Notes: a model not told the origin generated them from the letters alone. Shown: positions 1 through 13,317, counted from the stretch's first letter. The stretch: 64,000 nt of DNA from Hyaloscypha bicolor E (GCF_002865645.1 NW_020194555.1:2010288-2074287); one strand, 5' to 3'. A program made the numbers and translations.

Positions 1-2074
1 TTATTATATTCTAGAATATATTATTTATATTACTTATTAGTTTATAATTAATATATTATATAGTAAATAGAAATAGAATTATAAAAAAGAAGCCATATAA
101 TATATATTACTTTAGTTAAAAGTATTATTTATATTATATTAAAAGTAGTATAAATATATAATTTATAAAAACCTAGTAAATATATTAAACTACTTTATTT
201 ATTTTAAAAGAATTATATATAGTAATAGCTAGTTAAGTAAAATCTCTTAGCTATAAGATATCTTAATAAACTTATAAAAAACGGGAATATTAATTATTTT
301 TAGTTTAAAATATAAAAGTAGCTATTTATAACTAGATAAAATATCTAACTTATTAATTTTTTTAGCTAATATAAAACTCGGAGCCAAGAATATATTATTA
401 GTAAAAATAAAACCTAAAAAGGTAATATATAAACTAAATATTAGAAACAAATTAAATATATTTCTAGCTTTTATATAAGTTATATATTTTGGCTAGAATA
501 AATAAGAAAGAAAAATAGTAGAAAAACGAAATAAGGCCTAAGATTAAACTTATATCTCTTTTATATCGAGATATTTCTTTATAAACTTATATATAAACTT
601 AATTAGAATTTAATAAAGCCTACTATTAGGGTTTTATAATAAGTTTATTATAATATTATTATAATAAAACTTTAAGAATACTAAAGATTAATTTATAAAA
701 AATATAGCTAGCTAGTAAAAGAGGCTAGTTTAGATTTATTACCGGCTATATATATATTTTTATTTTATTATAATTAAGTTAATTTATAAAATACTTATAA
801 GATCCTTAATATATATAATAATATTATTATATTTCTTTATTAATAAATAATACTTTTTTACTAGCTTTTTAAGAACTTATAATAAATATTTTATTAGCTT
901 TTATTTATAATAATTCGGTTTGAATTAAGTAAATAAATAAGAAATATTATTTATCTAATATATATAATAATTTATTTTTTCTTTAATTTTCTCTCTAATT
1001 ATTTATTTATATATAAGTCGAAAGGCTTTTTAATATATCTCGAATATACTAGCTAACTAAATACTTATAAGTCTCTTTTTATTCTTTTCTTAATATTAAT
1101 TTAATATTTATTTAAAAAAGGCCTTGAAAATATAATAAGAAATAGCCTATATTATTTAAGTAAGATCCTTTTATATATATTTATAATATTTATAAAGAGT
1201 ATTAAATTAATAAATTAATAATAGAAAATAGTATATAAAAAAAGAATAAAATATTTACTAATAGAAATTTCCCTTAATTATATCTAGGAAAAGAAGGCTA
1301 TTATTACTATAGTTCTTATTTTTATTTTCGGATTTATTAAAGTTATTCTCTTAGTTAAGGTAATACTTTAGTAGCTAGGTATTTTTCTTTCTAGTAAGCT
1401 ATTCTAAATCTGGCAAGTTTGCCTCGTTATCTTTATCTATATTAATATTAATATTAGTCGGCTCGGTCTTAGTATTAGTTCCCTCTTACTTATCTCCTAT
1501 ATTAAAGTAGTTCTCAATATCTAATCTATTACTATTAGAGGAGGCAGAGCTTGGTATTAGTTATTAGTAATAACGTATATTAATTGAATTAACTAAAGAA
1601 GATAATAGTAAGGGCAATTAAAAATAAAGAAATAAGGTAAAGGATATAAAGAAGGAGCCTGCTACCCAAGTAATAGCGGCTAGTAAAGGAATAGGAGAGA
1701 GGTAGAGTAAGGGACAGTAATAATTGAGTATAAGAGGTTTAGAAGAAAGAAGATAGTAGAGAAAGGGAGAGAGGATAAACGAAGATATAGATAGGATAAC
1801 TGCTATCTTAAGTTACCTAGGGAATAATAGATAGCCATTTTCTGCTCCCCTCTTCTCAGAAAATATTAAACGAGGATAAGATAAGAGAAAGTGGGTTTTC
1901 CGAATAATAACTTGACCTATTTGCTTTTTTTGGTATTCCTATAGCAGGGGTCCCTATTACCGTACTGCCTTGGCTATAAGATATGCGAGTACTAGAGTAA
2001 TACGAGATTTTGGCAAGTTAGTTATAGAAAGCAGCGACTAAACCTGTCGAAAACAGCAGCCAGTTTGCCGTCTG
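1..2074 (-). mobile_element. RIP-degraded DNA-transposon relic, possibly hAT-like
   Basis: Bases 1-1,260 are almost pure A/T. Bases 1,260-2,074 keep moderate GC, so decay is uneven within one unit. Composition changes abruptly at 2,074, where the minus strand begins CAGACGGCAAACTGG, a CAG-type terminus as seen in hAT elements; the next 8 bp (2,075-2,082) could be a target duplication. Minus-strand translation gives Lys/Asn/Ile-rich stretches broken only by TAA/TAG, consistent with a former transposase, but I could not recognise a catalytic motif. The left end lies outside the window, so neither the partner inverted repeat nor the duplication can be checked. Family assignment is inference. Confidence 0.4.
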
Positions 2075-2477
2075 GTTATTAAATAAAGTTAAATATTTTA
2101 GGAATTCTATACTTTTTTTTATAAGTATTTATAAAAGATAATATTAGTTTTTAAAATATTAAATATAAATCAAATAAAAAGCTTTTACTAAAGCTTTAAA
2201 ATTAGAATATATATATATTTTATAATAATTCTTTTATTAATATTATATTATTAATAACTAGTAAATTAAAGCTATATATAAGAAAATTAAGAAATATAAG
2301 AAAATAAAAGCTATTTTAGTTAAGTTTATTTCTAGTAATATATTCTTTTATATTTCTAAGAAATATATTTCTAAAAAGAAACCTAAAAAGCTTATATTAA
2401 TTATTTTTATTAAATATATATACTTTTATAAATATAAGTAATATTTTATAAAAATTAAAAATCTTTTAATTATTAAA

Positions 2478-2519
2478 TATTATAATTATAATAAGTTTAG
2501 CTATTATATTAAGTATTAT
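2478..2519 (+). pseudogene. gag zinc knuckle remnant (CCHC to YYYY)
   Basis: The translation fits C-X2-C-X4-H-X4-C with every Cys and His replaced by Tyr (TGT or CAT to TAT) and the usual Gly before His replaced by Ser (GGC to AGC). Every change is a G-to-A or C-to-T transition, which illustrates RIP at a functional motif. The knuckle belongs to the nucleocapsid part of the gypsy gag. Confidence 0.65.
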
Positions 2520-3689
2520 CTAGTTAGATATAATAAAGAAACTAAAATAGTTCTTTCTAGAATTAAGCTAGGCTTAGTTTCTATTTTAATAAAATATTTA
2601 AAATATTTAAGTTCTAATTCTAATATAAAACTAGAAAACAAGTATTTCTAAAAAAAAGTCTTTATTTTAGAGATTTATAATATGAATTTAATAAAGATTA
2701 ATTTAACTTATTTAATAAGAAAAAATATTCTTATAATACTATATATTATTAATATAAATAAATTAGGAATTAAGTTTTCTTTTATTATTAATATTAAAAC
2801 TTATTTAGCTTATAAAATAATTCTTAGAAATAGAATTATAACTTCTTTTTTTATTTTATATTATATATGATTTTAATAGAAAGCTAGTTAAATTTATTAA
2901 GAAATATATAAAAGTTTTATTTCTAATTAATAAATAAAATATTAATATATTTATAATTATTCTAAATCTTAAAAATTATAATATTATTCTTAGTAAAAAA
3001 AAATAGGCTATATATATTAAAATTTTAGTTAATTATAAAAGATATAGACTTATATAGCTAAAGAATAAGTTTAAATTTATATAATTTAATTATATTATTA
3101 GTATTTCTTAGTAATAGCTAGAAAAATAACCTAATAAGAAATATTAAAAAAATACTAATTAATAAAATTCTATTATAAGCTATTTCTAGAAACTTTTTAT
3201 TTTTAAATAGTTTTATTTTTAGACTAATTAGAGGAAATTATATAAAACTATAAAAAAGAAACTTTTATAATCTAATTAAGATATAATATCTAAATAAAAG
3301 TTAAAGAAATAAAAAGAGATTTTTAATAAAAAAATAAATATTAAATCTAGCTATTTTTATTTCTATAATATTTAATTATATAACTAAAAATAAATAAAAT
3401 TATTTCTATAATATTTAATTATATAACTAAAAATAAATAAAATTATTAATTAAATCTTTATTTATAAGATTAATAAAAAGCTTAAAGCTTAAAAAAAAGT
3501 AGTTATTTCTGGCTCGAAAAATTAATAACTAGAAGAAATAGAACTTTAATAGCTCTAAAGAATATTATTTCTAGAATTTTAAAAAAAAAAATTTCTTTAA
3601 AAAGAAATCTAATATTATTTTCTTTTATAAATTATATAATTATAAGATTTAGATTAAAGGCCTAAAGAAAACTAAAAGTATTAGATATT

Positions 3690-6100
3690 AATCTCTTTAG
3701 TAATAGTTTATTTAAGAGCTTTTAGAAATCAAGTATTTTTTAGAAAATAATTTAGTTAAAAGCTTTATTAAAACTAATTAAGCTCTTTTTATTTTACTAG
3801 TTCTTTTTATAAAAAAAGTAAATAAAGATTTATACTTTTATATTAATTTCTATTATTTAAATAATATTATTTAGAAGAATTAATATTTCTTTTTATTTAT
3901 TAATAAAACTTTAAATTAATTATCTAAAGTTAAAATTTATATTAAATTAGATATTTACTAAGCTTTCTATTATATAGTTATAAACCCGAACTTTTATAAG
4001 CTAATAATATTCCGTATTTATTATAAAGTATATAAATATAATATTCTCTAAAAAGACCTTATAAATAGTCTGGCTATATATTAATATTATATAAATAATA
4101 TATTTTTTAAATATTTAAATAACTTTTCTATAATATATTTTAATAATATTCTTATTTATTTAAAAGACCTAGTAAAATACAAATAATATATATAAAAAGT
4201 ATTAGACTACTTATATTTTACTAGCCTTTAAATAAATATTAAGAAATCGGAATTTAAAGTTATATATATAAAATATTTAGGCTTTATTATTTTTATATCT
4301 AATATTAAAATAAATTCTAATAAAATTAAAGTAATATATAACTAGTAATTCCTAAAAATAATTAAAAATATATAGTTTTTTCTTAGCTTCTATAACTTTT
4401 ATAAATATTTTATTAGAAAATATAAACGAATTACTAGATCTTTTATTTTATTTATAAAAAATAATATTTCTTTTAAATAATTCAAATAATATTAAAAGTT
4501 TTTTAATTATTTAAAAAAAGCTATAATTTTTATTTTAGTTTTATAATATTATAATCTAGATATACTTATAATAATAAAAATAAAAATATTTAAAAAAGTA
4601 ATTACTAGCCTATTTTCTTAATAAAATATAGAAATAGGCTTTTAATATCTTATAGCTTATTTTTCTAAAACTTAATTATAATATAAGTATTAAAGAAATA
4701 GAAAACTAAACTAAAGAACTTTTAGAATATTTTTTTAAAAATTTATTCTAATTATTATATCTTAAAATACTTTATAATTACTAAAAGGTTTTTTTTAAAT
4801 AAACTAAATAAGCTAAATTCTTATTTTACTATTATTTTAAGCTTATATATTATTTTAAAAAATTAAATAAGCGAGTAAATATTTAGTGCCAGATTAAGAA
4901 AAAGTTATAAATTCAAATACTTTTTTCTAAAAATAAAAATAATCCGGAGATTATTTATAATTTATAGCTTATAATAATATTTTATAAAATCGGCTTATTT
5001 AATCCGGAATTCGGCTCTAAAAATTAAATATATATTAAAGACTTTTTAAAAGAAAATACCCCTATTAGAGATATAATTCCCCTAGAAAAAAGTATTCTCT
5101 TAGAAGCTTTATTAATAAACTCTATTATAATAGCTTCTATAAAAGTATTATTAGAAGCTTCTATTAAATATAGTAGTTTATAACTTATAAATAAGATCCT
5201 ATAAGATAATTATATATTACTAGATCTAAAGAAGCTATATATAATAGCCTAAGCTAAAAGTAATATATAAATATTATAAGATAGCCTCTTTTTATATTAT
5301 AAAAAACTTTATATTATAGAGAATAAAATAATCTCCGGATTACTTTTATAAATTACTCTAATTCGTAAAATATATAATAAATTCCTTTCTAAATATCCTA
5401 GATATATAAAGCTTTATTAGCTATTAAAGAAATAATATTACTAGCTATTTATAAGTAAGAATATTAATTAATACTATAGTAATTACTATATTTATAAGAG
5501 ATTATATATATCTAGAAATAAGAAGCCTAGTTTATTTTATTTTCTTCTAGTTCCTAATTACTTTTAGTAATATATTATTATAGACTTTAAAAGCTATCTA
5601 GAAAGCAAATCGGATTATAATATAATTACTATATTTATAGATTACTTATTTAAGTATCTAATTATAATTCTAATATAAGATATAATTATAATTAAATAGC
5701 TAATACTTTTATTTTTACTTTATATAGTATATTAAATAGGTATTCTAGAAATAATTATATTAGATTAGGGCCTCTAATTTATATCCGATTTTTAAAGCGA
5801 GTTCTATATAAGAATTAGTATAAAGCTCAAGCTTTTTATAGCTAATTGCCTCTAAATAAACAAATAAATAAAGATTATTAATTAGTATTTTAATTAGAAA
5901 TTATATCTATATATTAATTATTATTAGAGTAATTAGAATAAATAAGTTACTATAATTAATTATTAATAAGCCTCTTTTTAATACGAGACTATTAGCTAGT
6001 TTCTATTTATAATTAAAAAGAGCTATAAGCTTTATATTTCTTTAGACTAGAACTTTTCTATTAAAGCTAATTTACCTAAAGAGAAACTAAATAGAAATAA
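3690..6100 (+). pseudogene. Ty3/gypsy pol remnant (RT, RNase H, integrase)
   Basis: From about 3,796 the translation resembles the gypsy RT core: Leu-Val-Leu-Phe-Ile-Lys-Lys, then a region matching the YPLPLIN-type block and a KxDxxxAF-like stretch. The catalytic YxDD box at 4,136-4,147 reads Tyr-Phe-Asn-Asn, with both aspartates lost to Asn by G-to-A change. Integrase core similarity starts near 5,610 (a Phe-Ile-Asp-Tyr segment at about 5,629) and continues through a Gly-Pro-Leu-Ile-like segment near 5,768. Stops are TAA/TAG throughout. The copy is non-functional. Confidence 0.8.
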
Positions 6101-6600
6101 AGTTAAAGTATTAATAAATTAATTATATAAATTATAATAATTTGCCTAAGGCTATATAAAATAAATATAGAAATAATATATAATATAAGCTAATAAGTAC
6201 TATTATCTAATTAATTTCAAAGTTAGAAATAAAGTATAAGTTATTATAAAGTGCTAGAAATCCGATTATTTGAGCCAGAAGCTAGAGAACTAAATAAAGA
6301 GCTCCTTTGAGATTCTAGAATAATATAGCTATTTATTTCTTCTAAAACTACCGGAAACTATAAAGATATATCTAGTTTTCTATATAAAAAAGCTATAAAA
6401 AGACTTCTAGAATTCTTTACTAAATTAAATAAATCCGGAACTACTTCTATTAATACTAGAGAATAGTAAATAAAAGTATAGTATTAAACGAGTTATTATA
6501 ATTAAGCTAATAAGAAATAGGCTAAAGTATAGAATTTAGTAAATTAGTTAGAATAAAGATCTAGTATAATATCTAGCTTTAGTATTAAATAATAGTTCCC

Positions 6601-7145
6601 TGGTTTTATAGAGTTTCTATAATAATAATATTAATATACTAGAACTTCTATAAAACCTATAATACTAGCTAGATTATATAAAAAATAATACTTGTCTAGA
6701 ATTATATAGAAATAATAATAAATTCTTTTAGGTTATATAATAAAAATACTAGCCTTTTATATATAATATTTATATTTAAAATACTAGTTTTATTTTAGGA
6801 AGAAGTATAATACGAAATTAGATAAATTAATAGCTTTTATAAAGCTCGGAAATAAGCTTATTATAAAAGAGAAAGTAATATTATAATTCCTAGATATCCG
6901 GTATCTGAAATATTTTACTAGATATTAGATATTTCCTAGATATATATAATATAGCTGCTTTACTAGGAAAGTATACTTGAAATATACTAGAGATATTTAG
7001 AAAACTAGCTTCTTTGAGACTAGTATATTATAGAATATATATATTCTTTTATAGCCTCCTATATTCTAGTTTTCTCTTTTTTAGCTTTAAATCATTTTTA
7101 TAAAAGACCTTCTATCTTGCTTTCTAAACCCTAAATACTATACCT
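6601..7145. other. AT-rich stretch, no gene
   Basis: RIP-type AT-rich sequence between the gypsy integrase remnant and the copia fragment. It may hold the 3' end or LTR of the gypsy element, but no second copy is present in the window for comparison. I see no coding potential. Confidence 0.5.
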
Positions 7146-9343
7146 ATAATACTAATTAGGAAAACCTAAATAAATATTAATTTAATATTATTTTAAGGTA
7201 TTTTAAATATATAAAATACTAATATTTTATAATTATTAGCTTACTTAATATTAGATATCTTTATTAATAATATAAAGTATAAACCTATTAGAAATATAAA
7301 ATAATTAAAGCTAATATTATTTTAATAATTATCTAAATTTCTAGTATTATTTATAATACTTTATAAAATATTTAAAAGCTTTTATATTAATATTATAACT
7401 TATTTATTCTAATATATTTTAGAGCTTATTAACTAATAAATAACTAAAGTAATAATATAAATATTATAATTTAATATTTATAAAGAAATAGGAATTATAA
7501 ATAAAGAATTCGAAAATAAAGCTTTATAATATAGTATTTTAAAATAGGAAAAAATATTTGAAATATTATATTATAAATATTTAATAATTAATAAAAATAA
7601 TAAAATAATTAATAAAATAATTAAAATAAACTTCTAGCTTATTTATATTAGCTAAACTAAATAAATATAAAGTTTTTATAAATATAATATAGAATTATAA
7701 TTACCTAATTAATATTTTTACTATTATAAATCTAATAAAAGATATAGATTTAATATTAAACTAGATATTAATTTAATTTTTAATTATTTTATTAAATTTA
7801 ATACTATTATTAGTTTATTATAAAGTTTAGAATTAATTAGAACTAATAATTAAGAATCTAGAAGCTTTAATATTAATTATAATTTCGTAAAAATAATAAA
7901 TATTATATTTAGAAATATTATTTATTATAAAGGTTTAGGTATTTTCTATAGCTAATTCTATTAATAGTTTATTAAAATTTAAGATATAATTTTTATTTAT
8001 TAATTAGTATATAAGAAAAAAAGAACTAGAGTTATTTATAAAAGTATTAGCTATAATTATTAATATAATAGAAATAATTAGAAAGCTTTTAACTAAAATA
8101 AAATAGAAATCTAAATACTAATTCTTTATTTTATTTATTAATACTAAAAAAGCCTTAAAAATATTATCTAAATAATTCTCTTTATTATTATTTTTATTAC
8201 TTTTATAATTTTTTTCTTTTTTAATTTTAGCTACTGGTTTTAAATAGTTATTATTAAACTTTTTATTAAATTAATAAAAGTTTAGAGCTTTAAATTAATA
8301 GAAGTTTCGGGTTCTAAATCAAGCTTTTTTAGTCTTTTATTTCTCTAATATATATTTCTAGAAATAGTATTCGGGTTTTTTATATATAAAATATAATTTA
8401 TTTAGATAATTATTATAATTATAAGACTTATAATTATTTGAGTAATTATTTCGAGAACTATAGTTATAACTAGAATTATATTAATAATTTCTAAATAGAT
8501 AATTACTTAATTATTTTCTTAAATAATATTATTAATTAATAAAAAGAATTTGAATTTGAATTTATTATTTCTTTTTATAAATAGTAATAAATAATTAAAA
8601 CTTATTAATAAGCTAGCCAAAACTAAAAGAAAGATCCGAGACTATATATTAGTATATTAGTATATTTTAATAAAAAGTAATAATTTTATTATATAGGAAT
8701 TTGGTATTTTATAAAATAAGTACTAGTCTATATTATAATTTATATAAGTTATTAATTAGTAACTAAATAAGCTCAAATATTATTTTTTAGGATATTAAGC
8801 TATTATAATTATTATTATAATAATATTTTACTTATTTAAGTTTTAATATTAGAAACTAGAGCCTTTAAAAAAGCTATAAATATTTATATAAGCCTTTATA
8901 TATATATATTAAAAGAGCTAGTTATTATAAAAGTAATCTTATACTAGTTTCTTTAATATAATAAAGAAAGCTCTTATTAATACCTTTCATAAAAGCTTTA
9001 TATATTAGTAAATATTAAGAAAAATAATAAGTTTTTAATTAAAACTATTATTAGTTCTATTATATTTCTATATTTTAATATATATTTTAATTATTTTTCT
9101 AATTAGTTTTATAATAAAAGAGTTATTTAAAGAGCTATTTAGAAATAATAGAAATAATAGAAATCCGTTATTACTAGCTTTTTATAATCTAATACTAGTA
9201 AAAGTAATTATAAGTAATAAGGAAATATAAGTAATAATTAGTTTAATATATTAATTTCTTATAATACTATTATTAAGAAATATATATAATAAGATAATAA
9301 GGCCCGTATTAAGATCTAGTCTAATAATAGTAATATTAGTTAT

Positions 9344-9513
9344 TATAGAGTACTCAAGTATTCTAGCGAGTATGTTATATGCGTGTATATGGTCCGTACG
9401 CAAGCCCATAAGGCTTTGCACCTCCCACGACTCACTTGCTTCCTCAAGTTTCAGTTACAATACTACTTTGGATTGCTCTCTGACTTGCTATTCTTTTAGT
9501 AACTACTATTACA
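9344..9513. mobile_element. MITE-like insertion inside copia copy D
   Basis: Compared with the same position in copia copy C (about 53,505), copy D has 170 extra bases of normal GC content. They are flanked by TTAGTTAT (9,336-9,343) and CTAGTTAT (9,514-9,521), a 7-8 bp target duplication with one transition. The ends are loosely inverted (an AGTACTCAAGTATTCTAGCGAGT-like left end against an AATAGCAAGT-containing right end). The length of duplication points to a hAT-type MITE. A 63-codon ORF over it is chance. Confidence 0.6.
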
Positions 9514-10285
9514 CTAGTTATAATCTAGATATATTATTCTTTTTTCTAAATAATATTAGTTAAAAACTATATAATAATAAATTCTTTATTATTATATTTA
9601 ATTAAAATATTACTATATTATAAAGTAATTTATAATTAATATAATTAATATTAATTTAGTTAATTAAGTATTTTAAAATTAAAATTATTAAAATTATTCT
9701 TAAATAATTTCTAGAAATTATTATTAGTTAATTTCTTTATTTTATATTATAATAGTCTAGTATTAAAATAATTCAAGACTTCCTTATTACTATAGATAAT
9801 TAGATATTTAATAAAAGTATTAAAGTAAATATTTCGTATTTGAAATTTTTATTTATAATAAGAAATTTAGAAAGTAAAATATTATAATTCCGGGAAAGTC
9901 TAAAGCTTTAAAGAGCTTTAAAAATATATATAAAATATATATTCTATAAAGAAGATCTTATAAATTAGGATATTATATAAATAGAAAGAATAATTTCTAA
10001 AAAAATAATTTTAGAATTAAAAGAAGTTAATTTTTAAAAATAATAGATAATTAAATAGCTAATTATTTATTAATTAGTAAAAACTAAAGTTTTTTTTAGG
10101 CTATTAAATACTTTTTTAATAAAATAATTATTAGTTTTTAGTAAAAGCTAGCTATTTTTTTTCTTAGATTATTAAATACTTTATAAAATTAATAAGTAAT
10201 TCTTTCTTTTAATATAAACTAATTTTATTTTATTATAGGCTATTAGATACTTTTTTAGCTTAAAAGATTTTATTTTTTAATTTAT

Positions 10286-10474
10286 ATATATAAACTAATT
10301 AATATATAATTCCTAAATTTACTAAACCTAATAAAATCTAGTTTACTAATTAAGTTATTTATAAAATACGAGATTATATAACTATATTTTATATCTTATA
10401 TCTTATTACTTATATTTCGTTTCCCGAATCCTATAATTATATATATAACTCCTAAAGAAATAGCTATACTAATA
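10286..10474 (-). repeat. Partial 5' LTR of copia copy D
   Basis: Matches the copia LTRs at 45,786-46,089 and 54,660-54,960, but the first hundred or so bases (the copia 3' end of the LTR) are deleted; alignment resumes in the aatatataattcctaaat segment. It ends with the same ctatactaata terminus as the other copies. Confidence 0.7.
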
Positions 10475-10481
10475 ATAAATA

Positions 10482-11104
<623 letters not shown>

Positions 11105-11679
11105 AATACGCACTCCGCCTGGAAACTGCTCAAGGGCAGACTTTCCGAGACTTTCACTTATTAGATGCCTTGTAATCTCAGGGTATGAGTGGAAATTGAG
11201 CTTGAGAAGGAACGAAACATCTATCTCATTAGCGTTACCGCAAAGAATAATTAAAGCTAAGGCCATCCTCATATACAGAAGATATATGGTGTTATAGTAT
11301 GGGTATCTAATATTGAGAGTATGGATCCTAAAGCAAGGTCAATGATAGAAACTGTCAGGTTTCGTGGGAGTGCCAGCAGCTGTTAATGTTGGAGGATGTT
11401 GACTGGAAGAGTATGTCTTGCGAGGCAGGGAATTGAATGGTCGGATGGATTTGATACCCATTTTGCTGGTAGTCCTCTGTTCTGAATAAGGCCATGCTAC
11501 CTCGCCACTCCCTCCAAGTTTCCACTATTCTTATTGCAATGGAAATTGTCGCGGTGAACTCAGACAAAAGTTCTGTCTCGTCCTGCTTGTGAAGGCCCGA
11601 AGGACAAAATTCGATTCTCGTTGCAAGAAGCGTTGAGGGGCTTATATTGAATGCGATGCAAAAGAGAATCCGTGGGGCT
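11105..11679. other. Intergenic, normal composition, no supported gene
   Basis: First stretch of gene island 1. A 158-codon minus-strand ORF reaches into it from the repeat cluster at 11,680-11,806, but its N-terminal half is only translated repeat and it resembles no protein I know. No RNA gene seen. Confidence 0.5.
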
Positions 11680-11806
11680 GGTAGATTTCTACTGGTCTTA
11701 CGAAACTCCAAAAGCTTGAAGGGGATCTGTAAGACCAGTAGAAATCTACCCGCCTTGAGGGGCTCCTCAAGTTTGAAGGCTGTCTGTAAGGCCAGTAGAA
11801 ATCTAT
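11680..11806. repeat. 22-bp inverted repeat plus a third direct copy (hairpin cluster)
   Basis: The left arm at 11,680-11,701 is perfectly complementary to the right arm at 11,729-11,750, with a 27-bp loop. A third, one-mismatch copy of the right arm lies at 11,785-11,806, and the roughly 20 bp before the second and third copies also match (a cttgaagg/tttgaagg block). The arm core GTAGATTTCTAC is itself nearly self-complementary. Transcribed RNA could form a long hairpin. It lies about 190 bp downstream of the flavin-reductase gene stop. Function unknown. Confidence 0.85.
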
Positions 11807-11992
11807 TAGCAAGCCTCCAGGAAAAGGACATAAAGAATATCTTGGCAGAAGCCTGAGAATTTGAAGAGAAATCAAATTCGATTTAAGCTCAGAGATTTCG
11901 AGAACACTAATTCCATTGGCATTATATCCAACAGCAATCTACAGCAATCAAAAGACCAAAATTGAACAATTTAAACGAGGAGATCCAAACGG

Positions 11993-12994
11993 TTAGGCTC
12001 CCTCGAATGCTGTGCCAAACCAAGTTTTCTTCCTTATTGCCATCTCTTCTGACACCTTTGCTTTGTCTCCCCCAAGCACAGCAGCGCCTATTGTGTCATC
12101 TGGCATCAACGGCACGATCATCTCAAAAACGCTCTCGATACTCGTATACTGGTGATAGCCAAGCCTAGCTAACGGCCTTGCTTTCAACACATCAATAAGG
12201 CCATCTCCTGTAATAACCTCTCCTTTGATATGGACGGCTACAACACGCCCAATGACGATATCAGAACATCCGACACGAGAATTTCCTGGCACCTGAATGA
12301 CGCTCCATGTCTTGCATTCATAGTGGATAGGAGATTCCGCAACGCGTGGGGGACGAACGATTCTTGAAGGGGCTTTCGTGACATTGGCCAAAGGGAATTC
12401 GTCTTCCCAGGTCTCCATAGCACTCTCGTTCATCTTTTCCCTGAGCCCATACCTACCGAAAAGTCATTAGCTCGGTTGATTTAGTGGTTCAATGAAAAGG
12501 ATGCTCACGTTGCCAAATTCCAGACGAATTCCCCAGTCTCACGGGCGTTGACGACAGAGTCCTTGCTCCGATTTTTATAATGAGACCCATGGCCGATGAA
12601 GCTACGAGGTAGAAAAATCATTAGTAGAACCTTCCAAAAGAGTTTGCCTATCGACAAAAGGCTACTCACAGAATCGTAGGCGGGTCAAACGCAACGTTGG
12701 TGAATTGGCTGAACGGAGCTAAGTTGTCTTGCCCGTCGACGGACGTTGTGCTGATCCAGCCAATGGGTCTGGGGATGACGATACTCTTGAAGGGATCATA
12801 TGGAAGACCGTGTGAAGATTTCCCCGGCTCGTAGCTTCGTTATTGCCCTAAGTTAGCTCTCGTTCACTTTTTTCTTTTCTAGACGCAGATGAAGAAAACA
12901 TGGGCAAGATGTACTAAATGTCTGGATAAGGAGCACTTGGATGCTTCTCTAAAATATCATCGGGATGAGTTGGATGGGCAGCTTCTTCACTCAT
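11993..12994 (-). CDS. Flavin reductase-like domain protein (FMN-binding split barrel), four exons
   Basis: Probable FMN-binding split-barrel (flavin reductase-like/DIM6-NTAB type) protein of 265 residues, likely cytosolic; substrate unknown. My model, in minus-strand order: exons 12,994-12,915, 12,834-12,670, 12,601-12,509 and 12,452-11,993. Introns are 80, 68 and 56 nt, all phase 2, with GT-AG ends (GTACAT, GTGAGT, GTGAGC donors) and CTAAY-like branch points. The total is an exact multiple of three. Diagnostic sequence: HGLPYDPFKS, then PRPIGWIST and a DNLAPFSQFTN block followed by FDPPTIL in exon 2, which is the flavin-binding N-terminal half of this family; GHGSHYKNRSKDS and TGEFVWNLAT follow in exon 3; the C-terminal barrel half fills exon 4. 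The start (MSEEAAHPTHPDD) is the least certain part because exon 1 is short and its donor is weak. No RIP damage. Confidence 0.85.
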
Positions 12995-13317
12995 GATTAT
13001 TATGGGTTGTTCGTATGAAGACTTGTCCTGGTTCTTGGAACGAAGGTTGTTATGTGACTGATTTTTTCGAGCAGTGGGAGAAAATCGGTTCTCTGTGCAG
13101 GACCTCTGGACTGCCACCGCAGCCCTATTTGTATCCCTCGAGCTTTCTTTCCTATCAGTGGCTGTTCGCTTCTATTTCATACTTCGGATCACAATTGATC
13201 GCGAATCGCGATTACTCGTCCGGTAGTGTCGACGTTTTTCAGCTATCCTGCCACGGCTTCTGCCGCCGCCATGCTGTTTCGTCATGCGACGCAATTTTGA
13301 TTACAAATATGCCGAGG
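12995..13317. promoter_or_regulatory. Upstream region of the flavin-reductase gene
   Basis: Normal-composition sequence 5' of the minus-strand gene. A 106-codon plus-strand ORF (13,015-13,335) overlaps it but has no family features and is probably chance. No specific binding site recognised. Confidence 0.35.

Larger units (their letters stand above)
2084..6600 (+). mobile_element. Ty3/gypsy retrotransposon relic, RIP-inactivated
   Basis: Plus-strand translation gives the order expected of a Ty3/gypsy element: a gag CCHC knuckle (2,478-2,519), protease-to-RT sequence (about 2,690-3,660), reverse transcriptase (about 3,790-4,400), RNase H (about 4,480-4,860) and integrase (about 5,400-6,050). 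All frames are interrupted by TAA/TAG. I found no convincing pair of LTRs, so both ends are approximate; 6,600 is set where integrase-like sequence stops. The next block to the right is a copia fragment in the opposite orientation. Confidence 0.8.
7146..10474 (-). mobile_element. Ty1/copia relic, copy D, 5' half only
   Basis: From about 7,146 the sequence is collinear with 42,480-45,690 (copy B) and 51,330-54,660 (copy C), the gag-to-integrase half of the same copia family, and it ends in an LTR with the shared terminus (tagctatactaata, ending at 10,474). RT/RNase H and the 3' LTR are missing, so the copy is truncated on its left (3') side. It is interrupted by a 170-bp foreign insertion at 9,344-9,513. 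Heavy RIP leaves no open frame. Confidence 0.75.

Noticed and set aside
2682..2870. 62-codon ORF of Ile/Asn/Lys
   Set aside because: Surviving gap between RIP stops in the gypsy gag-protease region, not a separate gene.
9372..9563. 63-codon ORF in the AT region
   Set aside because: Lies on the MITE-like insertion and runs past its target duplication into copia sequence; not a gene.
11680..11750. Resemblance of the repeat (GATTTCTACT) to a Cas12a-type CRISPR repeat
   Set aside because: Only a short TTTCTACT match; the arms are inverted, there is no array of regularly spaced direct repeats with unique spacers, no cas gene, and the window is eukaryotic.
11355..11875. 158- and 77-codon minus-strand ORFs and a 69-codon plus-strand ORF
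   Set aside because: They are frames through the inverted-repeat cluster; their repeated peptides simply reflect the repeated DNA.
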